From Methylosarcina fibrata AML-C10 (GTDB taxonomy: Bacteria; Pseudomonadota; Gammaproteobacteria; Methylococcales; Methylomonadaceae), in assembly GCF_000372865.1 (NCBI RefSeq), contig NZ_KB889965.1, positions 2,244,990 through 2,308,989 on the forward strand: a DNA stretch of 64,000 nucleotides, given 5' to 3'. The notes under the pieces are model-generated. The model saw only the letters and a program-made list of their open reading frames with translations. It did not search any database and had not been told where the DNA came from. Shown here piece after piece: positions 38,578 through 48,114 of the stretch (positions are counted from its first letter, which is position 1; each line of letters begins with the position of its first letter). The position numbers and the translations under genes were made by a program.

Positions 38578-38935
38578 ATCCAATCCCCAGTATTCTCGAA
38601 AGCGCGTTTAAGACAATCCCCCTCCAGCATCTTGCAGACCTTCGCCATGACGAATATTCTAAGGCCGGTTTTAACTTCAATTGATAACCCCGAGCTCATG
38701 CCATTTTAGGACCCTCTTTTTTCAAACGCAAATCCTTATGAAATTTTCACTCAATCCAATCCCCAGTATTCTCGAAAGCGCGTTTAAGACAATCGCCTCC
38801 AGCATCTTGCAGACCTTCGCCATGACGAATATTCTAAGGCCGGTTTTAACTTCAATTGATAACCCCGAGCTCATGCCATTTGCTTGAGTACCCTCTTTTT
38901 TCAAACGCAAATCCTTATGAAATTTTCACTCAATC
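38578..38935. repeat. Tandem direct duplication (about 180 bases, two copies) upstream of and into the symporter gene
   Basis: Copy 1 (38578-38756) and copy 2 (38754-38935) are nearly identical, with only an indel in a C-run and a short replaced segment (ATTTTAGGACC against ATTTGCTTGAGTACC). The unit begins ATCCAATCCCCAGTATTCTC and ends CTTATGAAATTTTCACTCAATC, so each copy contains the symporter's start region and first six codons (MKFSLN). The second copy continues into the real gene at 38917; the first is an orphan start at 38739. Confidence 0.95.
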
Positions 38936-40149
38936 TGCAAATTCTGTTCGCCGTAATTGCCAGCTTCATCCTGGGAATCGCCTTGCAGCAAATGGACCCC
39001 AACGCAGCGTTTTATAAGAATTTCATGTTCGCCTGCGAGATTATCGGCAACACTTTTGTCGATTTGCTGAAGATGATCCTGATTCCGTTGATCTTTTCTT
39101 CGATTGCGGTCGGCGTGGCGCATTTGCGCAGCCACGGCAACAAGCACCGGGTCTGGAAAACGACGCTGATCTTCTTTCTGTTCACGTCATCGCTGGCGGT
39201 TCTGCTCGGACTTGGCGCGGCCAACCTGTTCCAGGTCGGCAAAGGGCTGGACATTCATTTATTCGATGCCGACATGGCGCATTTTCAAGCCCGGCAAATG
39301 ACGCTGCCGGATTTTATCGTCAAATTCTTCCATGGCTTGTTTATCAACCCCTTCGCCGCGATGGCCAACGGTGACATTCTCGCCGTGGTCGTCTTCGCGC
39401 TATTCATCGGCATTGCGCTGATCGTGCTGGAGGAAAAAACGCCGCTTTGCCTCAATTTTCTCGAGGAAGTCCTGGCAATTACGATGCTGATCGTCGGCTG
39501 GATCATGAAAATTGCCCCGTTGGGCATACTGGCTTTACTGACCCGTCTGATCGCCGGTCAGAGCTTGGAATTGCTGGCTACCCTCGTCCAATTCATTGCG
39601 GTCATCATCGGCACGACACTGCTTCATGGGCTTGTCGTGCTGCCTTTGATTCTGTTTGTTCTTACCGGCGTATCGCCGGCTTTCTTTTTCAGAGGAGCGA
39701 GAGAATCGTTGATTACGGCCTTTGCGACCAGTTCCAGTTCCGCGACGCTGCCCGTCACGTTGCGCTGCGCCGAACATCATTTACACGTCGATAAAAAAAT
39801 TGCCGGCTTTGTCGTTTCGATCGGAGCAACCATCAACATGGACGGCACGGCGCTGTACGAAGCGGCGGCGGCCTTGTTTGTCGCCCACCTGACCGGCGTG
39901 GAACTCAACCTGTTGCAGCAGCTCATCGTGTTCATCACCGCCATGCTCGCCGCCATCGGCGCTCCCGGCATCCCCAGCGCGGGCATGGTGACCATGATCA
40001 TGGTACTGCAATCGGTCGGTTTGCCGGCGGAAGCGATCGCCATTCTGTTACCGATCGACCGCCTGCTGGATGCCGTCCGCACCATGGTCAACGTCGAAGG
40101 CGACATGATCGGCAGCCTGGTCGTGCAAAAACTGACCAGGCCCGAATGA
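38917..40149 (+). CDS. Dicarboxylate/amino-acid:cation symporter (DAACS family)
   Basis: A 410-residue inner-membrane carrier for C4-dicarboxylates or acidic amino acids. Family marks are FVDLLKMILIPLIFSSIAVG (near residue 45), SSSSATLPVTLRCAEHHL (serine-rich re-entrant loop), SIGATINMDGTALYEAAAALF (NMDGT motif binding the substrate and Na+) and LPIDRLLDAVRTMVNVEGD (conserved D-R and N-V). It has about eight helices plus two hairpin loops. The start at 38917 is the ATG of the second copy of an upstream duplication. Substrate cannot be fixed from sequence. Confidence 0.92.
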   Translation: MKFSLNLQILFAVIASFILGIALQQMDPNAAFYKNFMFACEIIGNTFVDLLKMILIPLIFSSIAVGVAHLRSHGNKHRVWKTTLIFFLFTSSLAVLLGLGAANLFQVGKGLDIHLFDADMAHFQARQMTLPDFIVKFFHGLFINPFAAMANGDILAVVVFALFIGIALIVLEEKTPLCLNFLEEVLAITMLIVGWIMKIAPLGILALLTRLIAGQSLELLATLVQFIAVIIGTTLLHGLVVLPLILFVLTGVSPAFFFRGARESLITAFATSSSSATLPVTLRCAEHHLHVDKKIAGFVVSIGATINMDGTALYEAAAALFVAHLTGVELNLLQQLIVFITAMLAAIGAPGIPSAGMVTMIMVLQSVGLPAEAIAILLPIDRLLDAVRTMVNVEGDMIGSLVVQKLTRPE

Positions 40150-40219
40150 GTAACGAAGGTTGGAGGGAGATGTAGTGTCTACTTCCCGCTACGCGAGCCG
40201 GCCTGTTCTCCCGACGAGT

Positions 40220-41350
40220 TCAACTTACATAGCGGTCATAGACCATTTGTAGCATCCGGATTTCGCCCGGCTCCGGTTTGCTCCAGCCGTCGATTTGAAT
40301 GTCGCGCAGAATCGTTTTTCCCTGCTCGTCGTTGGTCATGTCTTGCAAAATCCCGGCCAACAGATCGCCTTCCTCTTGCAGATGCGGCGCCACGCAAAAC
40401 AGGTGGCAGGCGAAATGGGTTTCGCTTTCGTCAAGTTTACGGACGTTGTTGCGGCTGAACGAGGAAAGGCCTTCGTACGATTTTTTCAACATGAACACCA
40501 GATCGCATTTTTTTCGGATCAACGATTGCAGTGCCTTGATTTCATTTCCGGCGACATCGTAGGTAAACTTCGTCGAATCAAGCCCGCTTTCGTCGCATAA
40601 AAACCGTCCCAGCAGATAAACAAAGCTGTCTTTCGTCGCCGTGCCGACGCATACGCCCTGATACTCGGACAGGCTTCTCCGGTCGTCCGCCCGGGTCAGC
40701 AACACGACCTCGTCGACCTCGGCGACCGGCCGCATCGCCGGAAGAAAACCGTAGCGCTTGATCATCGCGCAGGCTTCAAACGGTCTGGCAAACAACAGAT
40801 CGGTGGTATCGCCGTTAGGATGTTCCATTGACTGTTCGAAGTGAATTGCTTTTTTCATACGGCGCTGCAGATAGGTATTCAGCAAATACCAGCCGGTCAA
40901 TTGCTGCCCCGACTGAAGGCTGGCGACGAAATTCAACTTGTCGTGCGCAGCATCCGCACTTTTCTGCCTGATCTCGGCGTGGCGCGGTTCGGGAACGGCG
41001 GTCGCGAAAAAACTGTCCTGGGCAGCGGCATTACCGTCGGACTTGACGAAGCGGCCAAGGCCGGTAATTTTGAACAGCATGCTGACCATCCGGTCCAGCC
41101 TTTGCACTTCCACTCGGATTTTTTTCCGCTCCCATTCCTCGAACAATTTCAAAAGCAGCGACAAGCCCATCGAATTGACCCGTTCGACCTGGCTGAAATC
41201 GAGCAGCACGTGCGCCTGGGAAGGTATTGCCGCCAACGACTCCAGGACCGGATTGGCGTGCGCATCGATCGAACCGATGAAATTGTAACAATAGCTGTTG
41301 TCCAGCTCGGAAACGGGCTGGATGGAAAAACTGCTGATCATGCTGCTCAT
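40220..41350 (-). CDS. STAS domain fused to a phosphonate-binding-protein-like domain
   Basis: A 376-residue protein. The N-terminal 110 residues are a STAS domain (VLLDFSQVERVNSMGLSLLLKLFEEW) retaining the serine that is phosphorylated in anti-sigma-factor antagonists. Residues about 145-370 resemble PhnD-like periplasmic binding proteins (FARPFEACAMIKRYGFLPAMRP, YQGVCVGTATKDSFVYLLGRFL, NEIKALQSLIRKKCDLVFMLKKSY), yet there is no signal peptide, so the binding domain is cytoplasmic. The gene overlaps the SpoIIE-type phosphatase by 4 bases, so it is very probably the phosphatase/kinase substrate whose state is tuned by a small ligand. That function is inference. Confidence 0.75.
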   Translation of the reverse strand: MSSMISSFSIQPVSELDNSYCYNFIGSIDAHANPVLESLAAIPSQAHVLLDFSQVERVNSMGLSLLLKLFEEWERKKIRVEVQRLDRMVSMLFKITGLGRFVKSDGNAAAQDSFFATAVPEPRHAEIRQKSADAAHDKLNFVASLQSGQQLTGWYLLNTYLQRRMKKAIHFEQSMEHPNGDTTDLLFARPFEACAMIKRYGFLPAMRPVAEVDEVVLLTRADDRRSLSEYQGVCVGTATKDSFVYLLGRFLCDESGLDSTKFTYDVAGNEIKALQSLIRKKCDLVFMLKKSYEGLSSFSRNNVRKLDESETHFACHLFCVAPHLQEEGDLLAGILQDMTNDEQGKTILRDIQIDGWSKPEPGEIRMLQMVYDRYVS

Positions 41351-44046
41351 ATCGATGCCCTCATTTGATAAGCGGATTCATACTCGCTGTGGTACAGGAA
41401 CTGAAGACCGGAATCGACGCCCATGTCGACGCTGCCGTGCAGATCCCACAAGGTAGTGACCTGGGTGCGTTTCTGCGGATGCACGCGGATTTGCAGATAA
41501 TCCGACATCCGCCACATCATGTACAGGCCTACGCCGCCGACGCCGGGTTCGACGCCTTCCGCCATCGCGCGCGCCAGACTTTTCAGAAATACGCCGGGCA
41601 TCAGGGTGCCCCAGTTATCGGTAATCATCAGCCCCAGGGTATCGCCGCTGACGGCAATATCGATGCGCACTTCTTCCTGGGACGACAGCTCCCGGGATTC
41701 GCCTTTGACGTAGTAGGCCACGCCCTTGCCGTCCCGAGGCGCGGCATAGAGGCTGTTTTCGGTCATCTCGTCCAGCACCATCATCAAGGAGTCCAGTTGG
41801 TCTTGCGGAATATGCCCCTGATCCTTCAGCCAGGAATGAATCTCCTCCACGATAAACGGCTTGTCGTCGGTATGCGTCAATTGAAAATGGCGATATTCCG
41901 CCTTGCCGGGCATCAACGCGTACAAATCGTCGTCGGGCGATTCGTTGTGCTGGCTCAACAAATGATTCCAGCCCAATTTTTTGCAAAAATCGTCGTGCCT
42001 CGGCAAAATCCTGCAGATGCCGTCCTGGCTGAAGCGAGGCAACAGGTCGGAATAACCCTGCTCGGCGAGAAACACGACATATTCCTTTGAAATTCGCGGT
42101 ATCGGATGCTCGCCCTGACGGTAAAAGTTTTCCGAGATGCGGATGATGTCGCTGACCTCGTTGCTGGCGGCGGTCTGGGCCACGCGGTCGCTGTGCGTCA
42201 CGATCACCATTGTCACGTCGTCCGAATACATCGTGCTCCGGCAGTGCCGCCGCAATGCGTCCAGGATTTGCTCTCGCAACTGTTCTCCCTGTTCGGCTTC
42301 GGTATTGGCGTTCAGAATCGCTTCCAGGCGGTCGTAGCCGAAAGGCTCGCCGCCGGGCGATTCTTCTTCGACCAAGCCGTCGGTATAGAGGAACAAACGA
42401 TCGCCGACTTCCAGAGTCAGTTCGAGCGCGGAGCTTTGATAATCCGAGTCGGCGCTTTTTCCCAAAGGCAGGCCGGAAGCTTCCAGCATCTGCCATTGTT
42501 TGGCGTTGCGTTTCAACAGATACGGCAACACATGGCCGGCATTGGCGAACACCAGCTTGCCGGTGCGTGCATCCAGGCTCAGGCAGGCCATCGTCATCAG
42601 CAGCGACTCGTGCGCCGTCGCGCGCATCGTGTCGTTCAACGAATTGAGGATCTCGCCCGGGCTGGTTACCCCTTCGTGGATCAAAGGATACACGCCCGCC
42701 TTCGCGGCGCTCACCATGGTGCCGGCGGCAACGCCGTGGCCACTGACGTCGCCGATCATGAGAATGCTGTGATGCCCGCCCACTTTGTAATAATCGTAAT
42801 AATCGCCGCCGACTTCGCTCGACGTCAGCATGTTCGCAAGCCCCTGCATACCGGGCAGTTCAATGCTCGGCTGCGGCAGTATCGAACGCTGCAAAGCGGC
42901 GGCCAGATTGACTTCGCCCTGCAGACGCGCGCTCAGCCGCGCCAGATCGGCGTGAGCTTTTTGAACCTTGTTCTCGGCTTCCTTGCGTTCGGTAATGTCG
43001 ATGCCGGTCATCAGAAACATGATCGGCGCACCGCCTGCGGAATTCTTGATCACCGTGGGATTCCAGACGACGTGAAGACAATCGCCGGTACTGATCTGCA
43101 TGCGCGTTTCGGTGGCCTCGGCAAATTCGACCGCGCCCGACATCATGCCGGAAAACAGCGTGCGCAGTTCGCCTTGTTCGGCGGCCGGGATGAATTGGGC
43201 GAAAAAGTCCTTGCCTTTCAGCTCGGTTTCCGGCCAGCCGGTATTTTCCTCGGCGTGATGGTTGAACAAAACGATTTTGCCGTCCGCATCCAGACCGATG
43301 ATCAACGCCTGGGTCGTATGAATCACGTTGTCGGCGAACGCCTTTTCCTGCTGCATTCTGACCGCGCTTTCCTTCAGACGCTGCACTAAAGGCTGCAACA
43401 GCAGCACGCCGACCAGAGCCAGAGAAGCGAGCGAGACGGCAAACATCATGTGCTGTTTGGTTGCCGTGCTGGTAATCATAAATTCGGACTTGCGTTGATG
43501 AATGGTGCTGACTTTGCCCATGTCTTCCAACAGCATCGGCGACAGCGAAAACAATTTCTTAAGATCCGGATTGTCCGCCTGCAAATTGTTCACTGGAATT
43601 CTTTGAATTTTACGCACTAGGGAGAGATAATCCCTGACCAGATTGTCGAGCGGCTTGTTTTTGTCGAAATAGATGAATCTCAGATCGTCCGACAGACTCC
43701 CGGAAACGCGCATCAGGCGTTCGCCTTCCCTGACATAACGGTCGCCGTCTCGTAAGGTGAGATGCGTCTGTTCCAGTTCGTTCATGCCGACCAGAATTTT
43801 CCCGTCCAGCTTGCGCACTTCGTCGCTGCCTGAGGCAAGAATTTTCTGGCTCAGCAGCAGGTTGATGTCCTGTACGATCCTGCTCTGCTCGGTGCTCATT
43901 TTCACCAGCAGCGCATTGCCTTCCTGACTGCGGATATCGGTGATTAAAATGAAATAGGTGATGGTGGCTACGCCGGTCAGCACGAAGAGTACGGTCGCAT
44001 ATTGCTCCAGCATTCTTCCCACCAGGCGTCGAAATAGATCCTGCAT
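41347..44046 (-). CDS. Membrane-bound SpoIIE-type phosphatase with PAS and HATPase-like domains
   Basis: An 899-residue protein. TM1 (about 15-36), a periplasmic sensor region (about 37-195), TM2 (about 200-222), a PAS domain (about 235-355; VIGLDADGKIVLFNHHAEENTGWPE then GIDITERKEAENK), a coiled-coil joint and a PP2C/SpoIIE phosphatase (about 380-620; GGDYYDYY, GDVSGHGVAAGTM, LFLYTDGLVE, MYSDDVTMVI give the metal Asp set). The C-terminal part (about 740-880) has DEMTENSLYAA and LMITDNWGTLMPG, fitting a degenerate HATPase of the RsbW type. It thus combines sensor, phosphatase and possible kinase. GGAGATAA precedes the start. The STAS protein follows with a 4-base overlap. Confidence 0.85.
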   Translation of the reverse strand: MQDLFRRLVGRMLEQYATVLFVLTGVATITYFILITDIRSQEGNALLVKMSTEQSRIVQDINLLLSQKILASGSDEVRKLDGKILVGMNELEQTHLTLRDGDRYVREGERLMRVSGSLSDDLRFIYFDKNKPLDNLVRDYLSLVRKIQRIPVNNLQADNPDLKKLFSLSPMLLEDMGKVSTIHQRKSEFMITSTATKQHMMFAVSLASLALVGVLLLQPLVQRLKESAVRMQQEKAFADNVIHTTQALIIGLDADGKIVLFNHHAEENTGWPETELKGKDFFAQFIPAAEQGELRTLFSGMMSGAVEFAEATETRMQISTGDCLHVVWNPTVIKNSAGGAPIMFLMTGIDITERKEAENKVQKAHADLARLSARLQGEVNLAAALQRSILPQPSIELPGMQGLANMLTSSEVGGDYYDYYKVGGHHSILMIGDVSGHGVAAGTMVSAAKAGVYPLIHEGVTSPGEILNSLNDTMRATAHESLLMTMACLSLDARTGKLVFANAGHVLPYLLKRNAKQWQMLEASGLPLGKSADSDYQSSALELTLEVGDRLFLYTDGLVEEESPGGEPFGYDRLEAILNANTEAEQGEQLREQILDALRRHCRSTMYSDDVTMVIVTHSDRVAQTAASNEVSDIIRISENFYRQGEHPIPRISKEYVVFLAEQGYSDLLPRFSQDGICRILPRHDDFCKKLGWNHLLSQHNESPDDDLYALMPGKAEYRHFQLTHTDDKPFIVEEIHSWLKDQGHIPQDQLDSLMMVLDEMTENSLYAAPRDGKGVAYYVKGESRELSSQEEVRIDIAVSGDTLGLMITDNWGTLMPGVFLKSLARAMAEGVEPGVGGVGLYMMWRMSDYLQIRVHPQKRTQVTTLWDLHGSVDMGVDSGLQFLYHSEYESAYQMRASI

Positions 44047-44825
44047 TGATTATCTCCTCTGATTTTGTGCCTTTTTCAGCTTATTGTTCTTGTTAAACCG
44101 GCATTCCGGGTGGGTCCTTTTGCCGCTTGATTTTGTTTAACATGCGGCATGTGTCACCGATACCCGATGAACTATGGCCTGACGGCAAAGCTATGCAGCA
44201 ACAGCTTTTCGATTCGGCCGACCCATCTTGTCCCGAGCCTGTCCACACGTTGCTTCAAGCATCTTCGAGAATGCGCAATCCGTTCGGTACAACGAACAGC
44301 CTCCCGGAAAAACCCAGCAATTGAGTCAAATTTTCCAAATCCAAAACTAGCAGACATCGGGTTTATGTCAAAGCCTGAGACTCATTCGCGAAAAGGATCC
44401 GTCCAGACGGCAAAACCAGGCTACTCAGTTAGAATTCAAGGGCGAAGTCCGATTTTTATTCCCATCGGCTTTCCAGTAGCGACCGACTCGCCCGATCTCT
44501 CCCTTTATTTTTTGATCAAAAATTATTTTTATATTCCATCAAGTTACAAAATTAAGCTGATAAGCATCGAAGCATCGTGTTTTGTTTTCGAATCCAGCCG
44601 TCCACTTGACGATTTTGTGACGATCTTCACAAGATGATGTTACAGGCGACGGTATCCTGTGCCGGCCCAATTCATAAGGCGCCCAAGCCGAACTTTTTCG
44701 AGAAGACGCCACAATGACCAGTCTAACTTTATGGGAATTACTGGGTTAAAATACTGTCAATTTTTGGGAGCGGCAGACTGCTGCGGTAAACCCGGCGATT
44801 TTTTATTAAGCAAAGGTAGAGAAAA
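44047..44825. other. 779-base region without a supported gene
   Basis: Frames in this stretch lack codon bias and ribosome-binding sites. The first part carries a CCTGTCC(A)C-type repeat remnant; the last 180 bases contain the probable promoter of the CBS gene, but no consensus hexamer pair is convincing. No RNA or terminator recognised. Confidence 0.3.
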
Positions 44826-45272
44826 ATGACGCTAAAAACCATCTGTAATCGTGAAGTGCTGATTGTCGGCAAAAACGATACCGTCCCGGAAGCCGCCCGG
44901 TTAATGCGCGAACATCATGCCGGCGACGTGGTGATTGTCGAAGAACGCGACGGACTCCGGTTTCCGGTCGGCATCGTGACCGACAGGGACATCGTCATCG
45001 AATTGATCGCCAAGGAGGTGGATATTCATTCGGTCACCGTCGGCGATGTCATGTGCCAGGACATCGTTTTGGCAAAGGAAGAAGACGACGTTGACGAAAC
45101 GATAAAAATCATGCGGCACAAAGGCATCCGCCGTCTGCCGGTGGTGGATCAGGCCGGAGCATTGGTCGGAATCGTCACGTTGGACGACCTGATCGACCTG
45201 ATTGCCGAGCAGTTGAAGGATTTGGCCGGTCTGATCGCCCGCCAGCAGGATCTGGAAAAGAAGTACCGATAA
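44826..45272 (+). CDS. Two-CBS-domain protein
   Basis: A 148-residue protein consisting of a tandem CBS pair (Bateman module): about 8-65 (VLIVGKNDTVPEAARLMREHHAGDVVIVE...FPVGIVTDRDIVIELIA) and about 72-130 (VGDVMCQDIVLAKEEDDVDETIKIMRHKGIRRLPVVDQAGALVGIVTLDDLID). Such modules bind adenine nucleotides and regulate partner proteins. The D-x-D-I-V and T-L-D-D-L nucleotide-contact motifs are present. It stands alone; a possible regulator, partner unknown. Confidence 0.9.
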   Translation: MTLKTICNREVLIVGKNDTVPEAARLMREHHAGDVVIVEERDGLRFPVGIVTDRDIVIELIAKEVDIHSVTVGDVMCQDIVLAKEEDDVDETIKIMRHKGIRRLPVVDQAGALVGIVTLDDLIDLIAEQLKDLAGLIARQQDLEKKYR

Positions 45273-45492
45273 GCCACCCGGAGTCAACCTCCGGCACATT
45301 CATTCCGTGCAAGCCGGCTCCGGACGTCTCTCCGCCGGAGTCATAGATTGCCGGGCTTTCCCCTGCTAAGGCCGGTCACGAACCGAGGTTTCCGGATAGC
45401 GTCTCGGCGTCTCGAGCTGACGATGAGAGCGCCTGGCCGGATACACATCCTGTCCATAGCCTCCGGCTTTAGAATGGAGGATCCTCGCCCAA

Positions 45493-46614
45493 TCAACAGC
45501 AACCGCCGCCGGGATTGCATTTATTTTCGTGCTGCGCTCCTTTGGTTTCGGCTACCGGCCGAAGAGTGCCGGCCGGCGCGCACCACGGAATGCCCGGGAC
45601 TTCCTGCCGGGGAGCGATGCCGATAAAGTCGCTGCCGTAAGCCGGTCCCGTCAACAGTTGGTAACTGCGTTCACAGACCGCCATGCGTCGGCCGCGGTAA
45701 TAGACGTGGCCTTCGTCGTCCTGCACTTCGGCATAGGGACCTCGGTAAATGACGGCATGGCCTTTATCGAGACAGGGTTCGCTGTGAGGTTTGACCGCGG
45801 TAATCGTGACCGAACGGAACTCCACGCCTTCCACGACGCGCCACGGCGCAGTTTCCCAATGATCGAGGCAGACCGCAATAAAGCCGGCCTGAACGAACGA
45901 CTGCAAAAAATCGTATTCCTGAAGGGCTCCGGACAGACAGCCGCTCCATAATTGCCTATCCTGTTTCAAAGGCTCGGGCACCGGCTCGTCGGAGACGATA
46001 TCGGAAATCGCCACTCGCCCTCCCGGCTTGACCACCCGGAAAATCTCCCGGACCAGTTGCTCCTTGTCGCTGTCGTGGACCAGATTCAACACGCAATTGG
46101 AGACCACCAGATCGACCGAGTTGTCGGCAATCAACGGCGATACTTTGCGCTGGTTTTCCTGCCAGGCCCGCAGGGCGATCAGATCTTCTGCGTTGCATAC
46201 CGGGCGATCGGCCAGATGACGATTCACGGCCGCCAGATCCAGGGCCAGATCCTGGATTTGCCCTTTCTTGAACTCGACCCGGTCGGAACCCAGTTTTTCG
46301 GCCATTTCCGCCTGATATTTCCGGGCCAGCGCCAGCATGTCGTCGTTCATGTCGACCCCGATCACCCGACCTTCCTCGCCGACTAGTTGCGCGGCCATGT
46401 AACAGATTTTACCGGAGCCCGAGCCCAGATCGAGCACGACGTCCCCTTTCCGGACATGGCGCGAAGGATCGCCGCAGCCGTAATCTTTTTCGATGATTTC
46501 CTGCGGCAGGACGGCCAGCAATTCCCGGTCGTAGTCGACCGGACAACAAAGATCGGCCTGCCTCTCCGCGGCCCCCGCCGAATAACGCTCTAAAACCCCT
46601 GTTTCTACGGTCAT
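45493..46614 (-). CDS. ArsM-like SAM methyltransferase
   Basis: A 373-residue protein. Residues 1-290 are a class I methyltransferase: DVVLDLGSGSGKICYMAAQLV (motif I), VIGVDMNDDMLALAR, ADNSVDLVVSNCVLNLVHD and VKPGGRVAISDIVSDEPVP. Cysteines at ADLCCPVDY, YGCGDPS and SNCVLN are positioned as in arsenite methyltransferases. The C-terminus ends NKCNPGGGCC, a cysteine-rich tail that may bind arsenic or metal. The next gene on the same strand encodes ArsS, so an arsenosugar pathway is likely. The start (ATG 46614) has no special ambiguity. Confidence 0.8.
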   Translation of the reverse strand: MTVETGVLERYSAGAAERQADLCCPVDYDRELLAVLPQEIIEKDYGCGDPSRHVRKGDVVLDLGSGSGKICYMAAQLVGEEGRVIGVDMNDDMLALARKYQAEMAEKLGSDRVEFKKGQIQDLALDLAAVNRHLADRPVCNAEDLIALRAWQENQRKVSPLIADNSVDLVVSNCVLNLVHDSDKEQLVREIFRVVKPGGRVAISDIVSDEPVPEPLKQDRQLWSGCLSGALQEYDFLQSFVQAGFIAVCLDHWETAPWRVVEGVEFRSVTITAVKPHSEPCLDKGHAVIYRGPYAEVQDDEGHVYYRGRRMAVCERSYQLLTGPAYGSDFIGIAPRQEVPGIPWCAPAGTLRPVAETKGAQHENKCNPGGGCC

Positions 46615-46638
46615 GTTGTCTCCTCGGTCCGAATGATT

Positions 46639-47616
46639 TTATGGTGCTTTGGCCACGCCCAGCGCGCCGCCGCAACTGCTGCCCTGCCCTGCGGTGCAAC
46701 CGTAGCAATGATCGGCTACGGCGATGCGTGATCCCGGCAGGGAACGCGCATTGAGCCGGTTCAAGTGAATCTTTTCGCCGCCCCCCGAGCCCAAAGGGAG
46801 TTGCAGCATCTGATTGAAATCGCAGTCATAGACGTACCCTTGCCAATCGATGCTCAGCGTGTTCCGGCACATCACGCCGTTCAGGTTTTCCGGACGATGG
46901 CTGTCCTTCAGCAGGCGCATGTAGTCGTTAAAGAGCCCCTTGCTGATCAACAGGCTGCCGAAGCGCTGGACGGGCAGATTCGCCAGAGCGAACAGGCGGT
47001 TAAAAACGATGCCGTAATGGTCGAACAGATAATTCTTATAAGCCAGTTCCAGCCCCTGCTGATCCGGCGGCAGCGACGCGCCTTGCGGATTAAACACCAG
47101 ATTCAGCATCAGCCCGCTGCCGGCCTGCCCGTAGCCCAAATCATTCAATTTTTTCAGCGCGGCCAGGCTGGAACTGAACGTGCCTTTCCCTCTCTGCCGG
47201 TCGACGTTGTCTTCAAGATAACAGGGCAACGAAGCGGTGATCTCAACCCGGTTTTCCGCGAGAAATTCGGCCAGGTCTTCATAACCGGGCTCTTCGAGGA
47301 TCACCAGATTGCAGCGGTCGATGACGGTCACTTCCAGTTTCCTGGCTTCGGCTACAAGATATTTAAAATAGGGATTCATTTCCGGAGCGCCGCCGGTCAA
47401 ATCCAGGATGCGAACGTTTTCCTTCCGGATAAACTCCAGTACCCGATCGACGGTCTCTTTTTCCATGGATTCCTTGCGTTTAGGGCCGGCATTGACGTGG
47501 CAATGCGTACAGCTCAGGTTGCACCGGTAACCCAGATTGACCTGAACTATTTCGAGGGCATTCCGGGTAATCGCCGGAAAATCGCTCGGTTTCAGAAAGG
47601 ACAATGTCTCGTGCAT
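46639..47616 (-). CDS. arsS: Radical SAM protein ArsS (arsenosugar biosynthesis)
   Basis: A 325-residue radical SAM enzyme. The cluster motif is VQVNLGYRCNLSCTHCHVNAGP (C-x3-C-x2-C) near residue 30; DLTGGAPEMNPYFKYL and TASLPCYLEDNVDRQRGKGTF follow, typical of ArsS. The C-terminal end carries the SPASM-like cysteines CYGCTAGQGSSCGG. An in-frame ATG at 47742 would add a basic, low-complexity leader without match to the family, so 47616 is preferred. It is the upstream gene of the ArsM-like methyltransferase, 24 bases apart. Confidence 0.88.
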   Translation of the reverse strand: MHETLSFLKPSDFPAITRNALEIVQVNLGYRCNLSCTHCHVNAGPKRKESMEKETVDRVLEFIRKENVRILDLTGGAPEMNPYFKYLVAEARKLEVTVIDRCNLVILEEPGYEDLAEFLAENRVEITASLPCYLEDNVDRQRGKGTFSSSLAALKKLNDLGYGQAGSGLMLNLVFNPQGASLPPDQQGLELAYKNYLFDHYGIVFNRLFALANLPVQRFGSLLISKGLFNDYMRLLKDSHRPENLNGVMCRNTLSIDWQGYVYDCDFNQMLQLPLGSGGGEKIHLNRLNARSLPGSRIAVADHCYGCTAGQGSSCGGALGVAKAP

Positions 47617-47934
47617 GAACTTCAATCGCTGCTGAAAAATAGATCGCCGTAATAAGAGAGGCCGGCGCCGAGTAATCATTCCCCGCCTTGGCTTATTCGT
47701 TGATGGCGCCGAGCCTTTTTCGGCCCGCCGGAGTCCATTCATGAACGACGTTTTTTAAACATGCCGCTCGAAAAAACGCCGACGAGCCTGGCGTCCGCCG
47801 TCAAGCGTAAATCCTTTTATCAGACTTTTCAACTTATGCGTGAATTCGGCAATCGTCATCGAATTGTAATCGTTCGGACTTTAAACTTTAATATGCATCG
47901 TTCATGCTGCATTCATCGATCGGAGGTATCAGCC

Positions 47935-48069
47935 ATGAACAAAAACATTATCTCACCCTTTTATAAAAGCTCCCCATTACTGTTTGCCGCAGCCGCGATG
48001 ACCTCGCTGACTCTTCTGATAGCCTGGGCCATCGAACAATTCGCTCTGGTCGTATTCCGGGTGTGGTGA
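47935..48069 (+). CDS. Small single-helix membrane protein, 44 residues
   Basis: MNKNIISPFYKSSPLLFAAAAM...LLIAWAIEQFALVVFRVW: a basic N-terminus, one long hydrophobic helix and an aromatic end. The ATG at 47935 has GGAGG upstream at an 8-base spacing, better support than for the longer frame starting at 47761. No family recognised. Confidence 0.5.
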   Translation: MNKNIISPFYKSSPLLFAAAAMTSLTLLIAWAIEQFALVVFRVW

Positions 48070-48114
48070 ATTCTCCCTATCCGTACCGGAAAAACGGCAG
48101 GGAACATTGCCTTC

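Noticed and set aside
44149-44637. 162-codon open frame in the SpoIIE/CBS intergenic region
   Set aside because: No ribosome-binding site, atypical composition, no recognisable motifs, and the frame is only open by chance.
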